From contig OZ251233.1 of assembly GCA_965240325.2 (NCBI GenBank), positions 1,116,001 through 1,180,000 of the forward strand: 64,000 nucleotides of DNA, written 5' to 3'. This document shows positions 29,301 to 37,689 of this stretch, piece by piece. Positions within the stretch are counted from its first letter, which is position 1; each line of letters begins with the position of its first letter. The position numbers and the translations under genes are program-made. The DNA is from Rebecca billardiae RCC1528. Taxonomy: Eukaryota; Haptophyta. Below the pieces are notes generated by a model. It worked only from the letters and a program-made list of their open reading frames with translations. It did not search any database and was not told the DNA's origin.

Positions 29301-31886
29301 AAGCTGGAGAAGCTGACTGCGCACTCGAACGCGCTGGGCGGCGCGCTGCCCACTGAGCTGGGCGGCATGCACAAGCTCGAGGGTGTGCTGCTCCACGCGA
29401 ACAGTCTGAGCGGCGCCGCGCTCCCGCGCGCGCTCTGCTCCCTGCCGAAGCTGGGGCTGTTCCGCGCGCACGGCAACTCGTTCGACCAGCCGCTGCCCAC
29501 GGAGGTCGGGGAGCTGGGCGGCAGCCTGACGCAGCTGCAGATCGGCGGGAGCGGCTCGATGGGCGGGACGGTGCCGACCGAGCTCGCGCGGCTGGGCGGG
29601 CTGCGCGCCCTCGACCTGCGGGGCTGCGGCCTCGGCGGCACACTCCCGACGGCGCTTGGCGCTCTCACCGTGCTCACCTCCCTGGATGCCTCCGAGAACG
29701 GCGGCGTCGGCGGGGCGATCCCGACCGAGCTCGGCGCGCTGAGCGCGCTCGAGGCGCTTGTGCTCAGGGGCGATGCGCTCAGCGGGGCGTTGCCCTCCTG
29801 CCTGGGCGCGCTGCCCGCGCTGGACACCATGTGCGCGCCGCGCCGCGAGCGCGCGCGCGCACCGCGCGCGGGCCCCAAAGCGCGCGCACAGCGCGCGCCC
29901 CCGTGCTTCGCGAGCGCGCGCGCAAGCCGCTGCGCCCTGCGCCTGCTCGCCGCGCGCGCGCGCGCACGCCCGCGCTCATGCCGACGTGGCGCGCACCCCG
30001 GCCCCGCGCGCGCGGCGCACAGCTCGCTCGAGCGCAACCTGCTCACCGGCGCGGTGCCGTCCGAGCTCGCGAGCGCGCCGCTGGGCAGCAGCTGCCGGCT
30101 GTCTGAGCCGAGCGCGGCGGCGCGCACCAACTCGTTCGAGCCGCCGATCCCGGCGGCGGTGGCTGCCAAGTGCGAGGTGAGCTCGCGGCAGCTCAGCCCG
30201 CCGCCGTCGAGCCCGCCGCCCAGCTCGCCGCCGCGCCCGCCGCCGCGCCCGCCGCCATCCTCGCCGCCGCCGCCGCCGCCGCCGACCAAGCCGCCTTCGC
30301 CGCCCTCGCCGGCGGTGCAGGCGCAGGCGTCAGTGGGCGCGTGGTCGCCGCCGCCACCGCCGGGCCAGGTGTCGGCGTCGCTGCAGCAGCTGAGCGAGGG
30401 GGGCTCGGCGTCTCTGCTCGAGGACGGCCGCCCCGCCGACGCCAACGCGACGACGCCGACCACCGGAGGCGCTCTCGGCGTGTCCGCAGCCGAGCGCAGT
30501 CGGTGGCCGCTCACGCTCGGACTCGCAGTTGTGATTTTCGCGTGCCTCTGCTGCGCGGCAGTGGTGTGCGTGCGCCACGCGCTCGGGCTGCGCGGGCCCG
30601 GGCTGCGCGTGCTCGTCGCTGAGCAGCACAAGCGCGGCCGCGCGAAGTCGTCGCCGCCGGTGCTCTCACCGACCTGGCCACGCTCGCGCCTCTCCCGCGG
30701 CTGGCGCGGCGCCGGGACCGACGCCGCCGGTGCGACCGGCGGCGGCGGTGGCGGCGCCGGCGGCCAGAGCGTGCAAGAGGCGGGCAGCACGGACGGCACG
30801 TGGCTGCGCGGGCGTCGCGAGGCGATGCTCGCCGCCGCCGCCGCCGCCGCGCCAGATTCTGCCAGGGCGCGCGGCGACCTCTCCCATTGCAGCTCAACTG
30901 ACGCCTCCGGCGCCCGTGACACGCCGCCCGCTTCGCCCGCGCACGCCGGCGGCTCGGCCGCGGGCGCTCGGCCCGGCGCCGACTCTCGCTCCGCTTCGCC
31001 CGAGGCGCCCTTCCGCATGGCGCTGATCCGGCCGGGCGCGGAGCCTGGGGGGCCCGTTGCGCCGCTCAGCGCGGACGAGGACGAGGACGAGGACGACGAG
31101 GTGGAGGGAATGGCGCTGCAGGACGGATGGTCGCAGGGCGCCGCCGGTCGCGCGGGCGCCGACGGCGGTGGCGAGGGCGGCCAGGGCGCGTGGCGCCCGC
31201 GCTCAGCCGGAGCCGCGAGGAGTCCGGATACGGACTTGGCGCGTCGGACGCACTCGACGACAGATGCCGACAGCGGCGGCGAGGCGGCGGCGCGTCCGGC
31301 CGCCTCGCCGCGCACGCCACCCAGGGCGCTCTACACCGAGCGCTCGACGACGGACGACGACGGCGGCGGCGCGGTGCAGCCACGGCCGCGGCTGCTTCGC
31401 CCGCCGGCGCATCTTGCTGCGGCGAGGGAAAGGCGGGCCGCGGGCGCATCGCAGGGCGCAGCGGGGAGCTCGCCCTCGCACCGCCTGGCCCCGCCGCGCC
31501 CTGCGGAGGGAGCGCCCGCCGCGACGTCGGATCGAAGCCCCTCCGCGGAAGGCGGCGAGCGGCCGCCGAGCGCCGAGTCTGCCCGAGCGACGACGCTCGC
31601 GCCACCGCTGGCGGCGGCTGTCTGCCTGAGCCCGCTGCAAGAGGATGTGGTGGCGAGCGCGAGGCGGGCCTCGCCCAGCGTGTACCGGCGCCCGCGGCCG
31701 AGCGCCGGCGCCGGCGCAGATGAGGCGGTGGGGTGCGCCTCGGCGGCGGCCGTCAACGCCGGCGGTGTGCCCCAACGGCTGCGCAGGCGATCCCACACCG
31801 GCGCGGGCGCGGCCACGGGCGCTGCAGCGGGCAGCAGCGCGTCAAGCTCGCCCGCCGGTGGGCGCATCACGCAGCAGAGGCTTTGA
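26388..31886 (+). CDS. Pro-rich / leucine-rich-repeat single-pass membrane protein
   Basis: About 1768 residues in two exons (26388-29830, 30023-31886; intron GTGCGCGCC..CAG, 192 nt, phase 2). Order of parts: signal peptide (~1-39, RLLRVACLLLCVWGSVASS); hydroxyproline-type Pro-rich region of SPP/PPPP repeats (~40-724); LRR domain (~745-1165), ~17 repeats, most carrying PTELG, the plant-type LRR with predominantly 23-25-residue spacing; a second short Pro-rich stretch (~1200-1235); a transmembrane helix WPLTLGLAVVIFACLCC (~1308-1330); and an ~440-residue cytosolic Ser/Ala-rich tail with an acidic run. Splicing joins LDT to SLERNLLTGAVPSEL and restores a repeat. The intron is stop-free and 3n, so unspliced RNA would also be open. 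Likely a wall-anchored surface receptor or adhesin; no kinase domain. The start ATG at 26388 is the only one before the signal peptide. Confidence 0.78.
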   Translation: MPPRRARARGPALLSPSPASPRLLRVACLLLCVWGSVASSPPTPSPPPPRPPRPPPAPPPSPPPPPTPPPSPPPPSPPPSPPPNPPPPPAPPPGVPPGSPPPPPMPPPPPPSPPTPSPPPPRPPSPPPANPPPSQPPSPPTPPPPPFPSPPPPLPPPTPPPPRPPPAPPPPPLPSPPPPLPPPPPPPPHPPPAPPPPPAPSPPPPSSPPPRPPPPPPPSPPPSPPPSLPPSPPPSPPPPSPPPSPPPSPPPPQQPPLPPPSPPPPSPPPSPPPSPPPPSPPPSPPPPSPPPSPPPSPPPPSLPPSPPPSPPPPSPPPSPPPSPPPPLPPPPPPSPLPSLPPPPPPSPPPSPPPSGPPPPSPPPSAPPHPPPPGSPPSAPPHPPPPPVPSPPPPSSPPPSSPPPSPPSPPPPPVPSPPPPSKPPPSSPPPSPPSPPPPPVPSPPPPSKPPPSSPPNPPPTPPPPPVPSPPPPSKPPPSSPPPSPPSPPPPPVPSPPPPSKPPPSSPPPSPPSPPPPPVPSPPPPSSPPPSSPPRPPPPPTPSPPPPSKPPPSSPPPSPPSPPPPPVPSPPPPSSPPPSTPPEPPPKPPPSAPPPSGPPPSPPSPSPPSPPPPPVPSPPPPSSPPPSTPPRSPPSTPPPSVPPSLPPRPPPSLPPHPPPSLPPHPPPAAPPPPPPPAPPSEPPPSPPSPPPPLSPSPPSSPLPPPAPPREPPAPPSPPLPPSPPASTISETALFQSCLAASSAPPSTPPCTELVLNGRGLGSTIPTELGALTELERLELAENELSGRVPTELGSLLALRRLRVSSNRLSQSLPTELARLSRVREVLLGSNALTGSLPSELGASGVGALGWRAVRLLHAPSNSLSGSLPTELGALSGLTKLELKKNPALGGCVPTEVGGLGALAMWATERTALGCALPTELGRLGGTLAALYLDRSAHLGRLPTELGELGKLTQLRAPDNSLSGPLPTELGRLDKLEKLTAHSNALGGALPTELGGMHKLEGVLLHANSLSGAALPRALCSLPKLGLFRAHGNSFDQPLPTEVGELGGSLTQLQIGGSGSMGGTVPTELARLGGLRALDLRGCGLGGTLPTALGALTVLTSLDASENGGVGGAIPTELGALSALEALVLRGDALSGALPSCLGALPALDTMCAPRRERARAPRAGPKARAQRAPPCFASARASRCALRLLAARARARPRSCRRGAHPGPARAAHSSLERNLLTGAVPSELASAPLGSSCRLSEPSAAARTNSFEPPIPAAVAAKCEVSSRQLSPPPSSPPPSSPPRPPPRPPPSSPPPPPPPTKPPSPPSPAVQAQASVGAWSPPPPPGQVSASLQQLSEGGSASLLEDGRPADANATTPTTGGALGVSAAERSRWPLTLGLAVVIFACLCCAAVVCVRHALGLRGPGLRVLVAEQHKRGRAKSSPPVLSPTWPRSRLSRGWRGAGTDAAGATGGGGGGAGGQSVQEAGSTDGTWLRGRREAMLAAAAAAAPDSARARGDLSHCSSTDASGARDTPPASPAHAGGSAAGARPGADSRSASPEAPFRMALIRPGAEPGGPVAPLSADEDEDEDDEVEGMALQDGWSQGAAGRAGADGGGEGGQGAWRPRSAGAARSPDTDLARRTHSTTDADSGGEAAARPAASPRTPPRALYTERSTTDDDGGGAVQPRPRLLRPPAHLAAARERRAAGASQGAAGSSPSHRLAPPRPAEGAPAATSDRSPSAEGGERPPSAESARATTLAPPLAAAVCLSPLQEDVVASARRASPSVYRRPRPSAGAGADEAVGCASAAAVNAGGVPQRLRRRSHTGAGAATGAAAGSSASSSPAGGRITQQRL
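27546..28160 (+). repeat. 78-bp coding minisatellite in the Pro-rich region
   Basis: The codon GTG of a VPSPPPPS motif recurs at 27546, 27624, 27702, 27780, 27858 and 27936, exactly 78 bp apart, then in a shortened unit near 28002 (ACG) and again at 28080. Each unit encodes 26 residues, alternating SKPPPSS and SPPPSPPS blocks. Units differ mainly by S/K swaps, and length variation between alleles is likely. Confidence 0.85.
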
Positions 31887-33080
31887 TCGGCTCGCGACAG
31901 GGCCACATGCCGTGGGCGCGCCTGCGGCTTCGGTCTGGCCCTCGGCTGTCCGGAGCGGCCGCCCGATCCCACGCTCGGGCGACGCGGCTCATAATGCATG
32001 CCGCACACTGCACAGCCGGATGACACGCATCAGTGAGCAGCAGCGCAGCAGCGATTCGCCGCGCGAGCACGACTGCTGCTGTACTACTAAATAGCAGGCG
32101 ACGCAATCAGAGTCGTCGTCGCGCGTATATATATATATGTCTAGCCGTCCTCGTGAACGCCGACGCCAACTGCTGGCCGAAGGTGGGCACGCCGCCTGGC
32201 ATGTCGATGCCGAGGCGGCTGCGTGTGTTCCTACTCAGTGGGATTTACGTGTCCTCATGCCTTGGCGAGCGGCAGCAGATGCGGTGGGCATGCCGCTCGC
32301 CGTCGACGAGACGCGGTGCGTGAGTGATCCCGTTTCATGGTGTGTTGGGGAGCACCGCGTGGAGGAGAATTGCCGAAAGATGTTGGTCGGTGCACGCGAC
32401 GCGCCACCCGCGTGCGAGCCGCCGCCGCCGGCGACGCAGGACGAGCTTGGCTGGAGCCATCTCGCACGCCGCGCCTGGCGAAGCAGGCGGCAGAGGCCGG
32501 CGCCGGAAATCGATCTCCTGGGCGGCAGAACAACCCGGACAGACTGTTTGTCCGGGAGCAGCGCCCTTTGAGGCGATGGTCTGGTAGAGGGCGATGTGGC
32601 TGATGAGCGGCGCTGGCGCCCGGCGTTCTTGTCGTCCTCTTAGACAATCAGTTATTGTACCAATAACCCCACATATATCGATCGCTCGTAGTCGCGATGA
32701 TATCTGATGAATATGATGATGATGACGACTCTGATGCTGCTGATTGTCGTCACCGCCCGCACGATCGATGACATCTCGTCTCATTCTCTGTCGATGACGA
32801 CTGCGCTATGACGATGATATATGCGCGTCATTACTACCATCATCATCGCGCGTCATGATGACCACTGCTGATGCTGCGCTGCATGACGATGATGACGATA
32901 ATATTATTGCGCTATACGACTACTGCTGTGTGTCAATAAGGATGCTGACGATGATCTCACAATAACTCTCCGCGCCGTCGAGCCAGACATGATGTGGCGC
33001 ATCATCGTATCATTGCTGCTGATGATGCGCCCTCGCGCTATTCGGATGCGCGCGCGCGCCGCGCGCGCAGCACCTGCTGT
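31887..33080. other. Convergent intergenic region, AT/GAT-rich
   Basis: Lies between the LRR gene and the SMC gene, both ending toward it. It has a TA run near 32126-32139 and a region rich in GAT/ATC triplets (32690-33030). Around 32150-32310 there is a short GC3-rich island on either strand that I could not model as an exon. No RNA gene seen. Confidence 0.5.
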
Positions 33081-36000
33081 CTACTGGCAGTGCTGCTGTG
33101 GCAGCAGCGGCAGGCCATGCTGATGGTGGTTGTGCGCGCCGGTGGCAGGCGGTTGTGCGGCGGGCGCCGGGGCTGAGGGCCCCTCCGTGTCGCCGTCCAC
33201 ATCGTCGGCGTCCTCCTCCATGCTCGCCAGCACGCTGTCGTCGGGGCCCGAGAGCAACGCGCCCTCCTGCTCGAGGAAGTATGTGACCGTGCGCGCCGAC
33301 CCGCCGAGCGTGTACACGCCTGTCAGGCTCATCGCGCGCTCGATGAGCTGCGGGCGCAGCGAGACGCAGATGCACTGCGGCGCGCCGCGCAGCGCGTGGA
33401 GCAGCTGGCCGACAGACGCGACGTTGCGCGAGTCGAGCGCAGAGTCGACCTCGTCAAGCAGGAGCAGCGGCGCGGGCGGCGAGGTGCTCTCGCCGAGGGC
33501 GACATGCGCGACGAGTGCGAGCAGCTGCTGCTGCCCACCTGAGAGGTTGGACCAGGGCCGCCACGGCTGGCCGCGCACGCGCGCCACGAGGCGGACACCC
33601 TCGGTCTCCAGCGCCTCGGTCGAGGCGCCGCCACCAGCGGGCTCGAACGCGGCGTCGGCGCCGGCACACAGCGCGCCGAAGCGCTTGGACAGCTGGCCGT
33701 TCACGGCCACGAGTGCGGCCTCGAACGCCGCGTGCCGGCGGAGCTGCAGCTCAGCCAGCTCTTCGGCGAGCTGCTCGGCGCGCGCGGCGTGCGAGACCGC
33801 GCGCGTGCGCGCCTCCTGCAGCTCGCGCACTGCCTGAGGCAAGCCGCGCAGCCGCTCGTTGGCGGCGAGGCTGGCGAGCTCGCGGTCGAGCGCGGCGGCA
33901 CGCGCTGCGGCAGCGCTCACTGCTGCGCGCAGCCGGTCCGCGCGCGCAGCGAGCGCATCGACAGTCACCTCGGCGGTGGACGGTGGCGCGCTGGCATGAT
34001 CGCTTCGCCGAGCGAGCGCGATGGCGTCATCGTCCGCCTCATCCTCGCCCGGGTCTTCGTCGCTGGCCTCGTCATCCGTGCCGCTGGCGAGGCTCGCGCG
34101 CTGGGGTCGGGGCCCGGGGGCTCGGTCGGCGGCGGTGAAGTCGCTGTCCTCGGACTCAGAGTCGTCGGACATGATGACTGCGCCACGCCTGCGGCGCGCG
34201 CTGCGCGCGTGCGCGACGCGGTCGCGCCGGCCGGCGCTCGTGAACGCTGCTGTCGCCTCCTCGGCCGCCGCCTCCTGCGGCTCCATCGTACGTGGCGCGG
34301 CTGGAGAACGGCAGCCGGCGTCGCGCTTGTGGTCACCGTCTGCATCGGTGGACGGCTCCGTCTTGTCGGCACGCTTTGCCGCCTGGGAGCGCTCAATCTC
34401 TGCCAGCTCGTGCAGCTGCTCGCGCACGGTGCGGACGCGGCGATCCGCGGCGGCGACGGCCGCGCGCGCGCGCTCTGAGGCGAGCTTGAGCTCGGCGAGC
34501 GCGCGATTGGCTGCGGCCGCCTCGGTCTCCCGCGAGCTCACGAGCGTTGCGCTGTCGCGCACCGCCTTGGCCTTGGCTCGAGAGCGCGCGCTCGTCGCGT
34601 CGCGCACGGCGACCGAAGCCGCGAGCGCATCGCGCAGCACGTCGACGGCCGCGTCTGAGCTGGCGGCCTTGTCGGCCACGTCGGCAGCCCCTTGGGGCTC
34701 GTCGTCCTCCTCGTGCGCTTCGGTGGCCGCGCTCGCCGAGAGCTGCGCGCGTGAGCGCGCGAGGACCTGCGTGTTGCGCTTCGCGTGCTGCTTCAACGAG
34801 CTGCTCGCCGCGAGCGCGCGCTTGCGCTTGTACCCGAGCGTGGCCAGCTTCGCCTCCGCATCACGCAGATCCTTTCGCGCCGCCTCGAGCGGCGCGCGCG
34901 CGGCGCTGCCGTTGGTGCTCGCGCCGTCGGCCGCGTGGTGCTCGCCGCGAGCCGAGCGCGCGCGCGGATCGGCTGTCGCGCCCTCGACGCCGTCCGCGGC
35001 CTCCTCCTCGCCGCGTGCGCACGCCTCCTCCAGCGTGCGGGCGAGAGCCGCTGCCGCCTGCTCGCGCTCGCTCGCCTCGGCCGCGCGCGCCTCGAGCGCG
35101 CGCAGCTCCGCTCGCGCGCGCTCGCGTGCCACCTCGGCATCGGCCGCATGCGCCTCGCGCGCGTCTACGCGCGCCACGAGTGCAGCGCGCGCCGCAGCGC
35201 GCTGCGAGTCGGTGTCTGCCGTGCGCCGCGCGGCGCCAAGCGCGTCGAGTGCCTCGCGCTGCGCGGCATCGTCGTCACCCTTGGCAGCGCGCGGCGTCGC
35301 GGCGCGGCCGTGCCGCGGACCGCGCGTGGTGAGCGTGCACCAGAGCGGGCGGCGAGCACCGCCCGCCGGGCTTGGCGCATCGGCGCTCGCCGTCGTCGTG
35401 CGCATCTCGCCGTGCGCGAGGTACACGCAGCCATCGAGCGACACGACGTTGCGCCGGAGGGCGCTGGCGCCCGTAGCCGGTGCATCGGCGCGGTCGCCGA
35501 CTGCGCGCGCCCCGCGCTCGACCGAGTACAGCTCGGCACTGCTCGCGTCGGGCGCGACGAGCCAGCCACCGGCGAGCTTGTCGACCACCGCGCGCATCGA
35601 CGGCTCACAGCCGAGCAGGTCGCTCAGCCGCTTGCACCCAGCCGGCGGCGCCGTCGGCGCGGACGCGCCGCTTGCATTCGCTGCCGCGCGCTCGAGCTCG
35701 CTGCGCAGCATGCAGGTCGTCACGCTCGCGCGCGCGTCGCGCAGGGCGCTCACGAGCGCCTCGGCGTCCGCGCGCGTCTCAACGACGACGGTGCGCGCGA
35801 GCTGGCTTCCGAGCGCTGCCTGCGCGGCAACGCCCGCAGACTCGTCCTCAAGCCAGATGAGCTCAGCCGCGAAGCCATGCACTTGCACGCCGCGCGCGGC
35901 GCCCGATCGCGCGAGCGCATGCACGACCGTGCAGCGCGCTGAGTCCGCGGCGGAGAGCGCGCCCGGCTCGGGCCGGTGCGCGGCCTCCTGGGCGAGCGCA

Positions 36001-37577
36001 GCGTCGTGCTCGGCCAGCTGCTCGCGTGAGCTGCGCGCCTGCTCACGCGCGCGCTCGAGCCGATCGTCGGCCTCCACGGCGGCAAGCTCAGCCGCAGCCA
36101 GCCTCGAGCGCAGGGCTCGCACCTCCGCGGCCGCGCCGGCTGCCGCCTCGCGCCGCGCGCACAGCGTGGCTTGGTCCGCAGTGCGCGCGCCGCTGGGCGG
36201 CTCGCGCATGCTCGGCGTCGGTGGCTCGACCGGTGTCGACAGCGGCGCGTCGGCGAGACCGTCATCCGCGTCGGCCGCGCGAACGCTGTGCGCGCGTCCG
36301 GCCTTGGGCTGCGGCTGCTGCGGCTGCTGCGGGTTCGGCTGTGGCTGCTCTGACAGAAAGGCGCGCACACGGGCGCTCGCATCGTCGCGTGCGGCGCGCA
36401 CGCGCCGGAGCTCGTCGTCGAGCGAGGCGATGTTCGCCGCGCGCTCGGCCTCGCGTTTCGTTTCGAGCGCGCGCGCCTCGGCCTCAGCCTCGCGGCGGCG
36501 TTCGGCCGTTCCGAGCGCCGAGCGCGCGCTCGCGACCGCCGCGTTGGCGGCTCGGCTCGCGCCTCGCGCCTCTGCGAGCGCGTTCTCGAGCTCGACGTGC
36601 GCGCCGCGCGCGGCGGCGTGCGCCTCTCGCGCACGCGCATGCGCGCGCTTGCCCTCCTCTGCCCGCGTCGCGGCGCGCTCGGCCTCGACGCGCGCCGATG
36701 CAACGTTCTTCTCGAGGCCGCACAGCAGCGCTGCATGTGCGCCGCGCGCGTCCGCGGCTGCCTTGGTGCACTCGTCGGCGAGGCGCTCGCGCTTGGCGAG
36801 GGCGCGCTGGGCCTGCTCGGCGAGCGGCGAGAGCTCGATCAGCGCCGCCTGCGCCGCCTTCGCCTCCTCGCGACCTTCGTCCGCCTCGGCTCGTGCGAGC
36901 GCAAGCTCGTCGGCACGCGCGTGCGCCGCGGCGCGCGGCCCTGGCGCGAGCGCGAGCTCGAGCGCGAAGAAGAGATCGGGCGGCGCGAGCTCAAACATGC
37001 GCGTCGAGCTCCCCTGCGAGAGGTAGAACGAGTCGGCGCGCGCCGCGTTCAAGCCGTGCGCGCTCAGCAGCTGGACGAGCTCGACGGATGAGACCGTCTG
37101 CCACGGCGCGGTCTCGTCGTGGCCGTAGCGCGTGGTGACAGAGCCGCGGCGGGAGCCGTGAGCGCTCGTGCGCCGGATGTCAAGGCGCGCGTCGCCATCG
37201 ATGCGAAAATGTACCGTCACGCACGCGCGCTCCGCGCCGCGTGCGACCACAGGCGCCGACGCGGCCGATGCATGCGCAGCGGCGCCGCTGATGACCCAGC
37301 TCAGCGCCTCGACGACCGTCGACTTGCCGAGGCCGTTCGCGCCAACGATCACGGCGAAGCTCGGCGAGAACGGACCGACCGTGTGCGCCACGCGGTAGCC
37401 CTTGAAGCCCTCGATCGTCACGCCCGAGACGCTCAGTGAACGCATTGACGCGGCGGCGACTCCCTGCTCGGTGCGTGGAGCGGCAGCCGCCTCCCGCGCG
37501 CTGCAGCGTTTGAGCTTTGGCGGCAGCGCTTCCAACGACCTTCCAAGGCCTTGGACCAGTTGCGCTCCCGGACCCAT
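33081..37577 (-). CDS. SMC-family ATPase, paralogue unresolved
   Basis: 1498 residues, intronless. N-terminal head: IEGFKGYR then Walker A GANGLGKST (~79-87), and a YLSQGS Q-loop-like segment (~175). Long Ala/Glu/Arg coiled coils (~200-530 and ~740-1240) flank a hinge-like globular region (~535-720). C-terminal head: signature LSGGQQQLLAL (~1344), Walker B LLLLDEVDSALD (~1369) and a D-loop. CVSLRPQLIERAMSLTGVY afterwards resembles the SMC2/SMC4 C-terminus. Unusual points: Walker A has L where canonical SMCs have S (NGSGKS) and T instead of N after it; coiled coils carry acidic and Ser-rich inserts (~1130-1200). It could be a condensin-type SMC or a lineage-specific chromosome protein. ATG at 37577, or 37445 (just before the head). 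Divergent from ABCA. Confidence 0.78.
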   Translation of the reverse strand: MGPGAQLVQGLGRSLEALPPKLKRCSAREAAAAPRTEQGVAAASMRSLSVSGVTIEGFKGYRVAHTVGPFSPSFAVIVGANGLGKSTVVEALSWVISGAAAHASAASAPVVARGAERACVTVHFRIDGDARLDIRRTSAHGSRRGSVTTRYGHDETAPWQTVSSVELVQLLSAHGLNAARADSFYLSQGSSTRMFELAPPDLFFALELALAPGPRAAAHARADELALARAEADEGREEAKAAQAALIELSPLAEQAQRALAKRERLADECTKAAADARGAHAALLCGLEKNVASARVEAERAATRAEEGKRAHARAREAHAAARGAHVELENALAEARGASRAANAAVASARSALGTAERRREAEAEARALETKREAERAANIASLDDELRRVRAARDDASARVRAFLSEQPQPNPQQPQQPQPKAGRAHSVRAADADDGLADAPLSTPVEPPTPSMREPPSGARTADQATLCARREAAAGAAAEVRALRSRLAAAELAAVEADDRLERAREQARSSREQLAEHDAALAQEAAHRPEPGALSAADSARCTVVHALARSGAARGVQVHGFAAELIWLEDESAGVAAQAALGSQLARTVVVETRADAEALVSALRDARASVTTCMLRSELERAAANASGASAPTAPPAGCKRLSDLLGCEPSMRAVVDKLAGGWLVAPDASSAELYSVERGARAVGDRADAPATGASALRRNVVSLDGCVYLAHGEMRTTTASADAPSPAGGARRPLWCTLTTRGPRHGRAATPRAAKGDDDAAQREALDALGAARRTADTDSQRAAARAALVARVDAREAHAADAEVARERARAELRALEARAAEASEREQAAAALARTLEEACARGEEEAADGVEGATADPRARSARGEHHAADGASTNGSAARAPLEAARKDLRDAEAKLATLGYKRKRALAASSSLKQHAKRNTQVLARSRAQLSASAATEAHEEDDEPQGAADVADKAASSDAAVDVLRDALAASVAVRDATSARSRAKAKAVRDSATLVSSRETEAAAANRALAELKLASERARAAVAAADRRVRTVREQLHELAEIERSQAAKRADKTEPSTDADGDHKRDAGCRSPAAPRTMEPQEAAAEEATAAFTSAGRRDRVAHARSARRRRGAVIMSDDSESEDSDFTAADRAPGPRPQRASLASGTDDEASDEDPGEDEADDDAIALARRSDHASAPPSTAEVTVDALAARADRLRAAVSAAAARAAALDRELASLAANERLRGLPQAVRELQEARTRAVSHAARAEQLAEELAELQLRRHAAFEAALVAVNGQLSKRFGALCAGADAAFEPAGGGASTEALETEGVRLVARVRGQPWRPWSNLSGGQQQLLALVAHVALGESTSPPAPLLLLDEVDSALDSRNVASVGQLLHALRGAPQCICVSLRPQLIERAMSLTGVYTLGGSARTVTYFLEQEGALLSGPDDSVLASMEEDADDVDGDTEGPSAPAPAAQPPATGAHNHHQHGLPLLPQQHCQ

Positions 37578-37689
37578 GCACTCAATCCGGATACAGCGAG
37601 GCCGTTCCGGCAAAGGCCCAAAGGGAAGTGGCGCCGAAATCTCCCGCTTTGAGCTTTTTTGCGGCCCGGCCGCTCAGCTGCCGTGAGCC
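37578..37689. promoter_or_regulatory. Divergent promoter region, SMC / ABCA
   Basis: 112 bp between the start codons. No TATA box. If the SMC protein starts at 37445 the region is 244 bp. Confidence 0.4.

Noticed and set aside
26219-31315. Very long Gly-rich open frame on the minus strand opposite the LRR gene
   Set aside because: It is the antisense of Pro-rich codons (CCG/GGC); no motif, and the plus strand has a signal peptide, LRRs and a TM helix.
32137-32571. Plus-strand 144-residue frame in the LRR-SMC gap
   Set aside because: Only a short part looks coding, frames conflict between strands, and no splice model joins it to anything.
34021-37026. 1001-residue Ser/Ala-rich frame opposite the SMC gene
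   Set aside because: Antisense of a coiled coil; no domain and no coding-like third positions.
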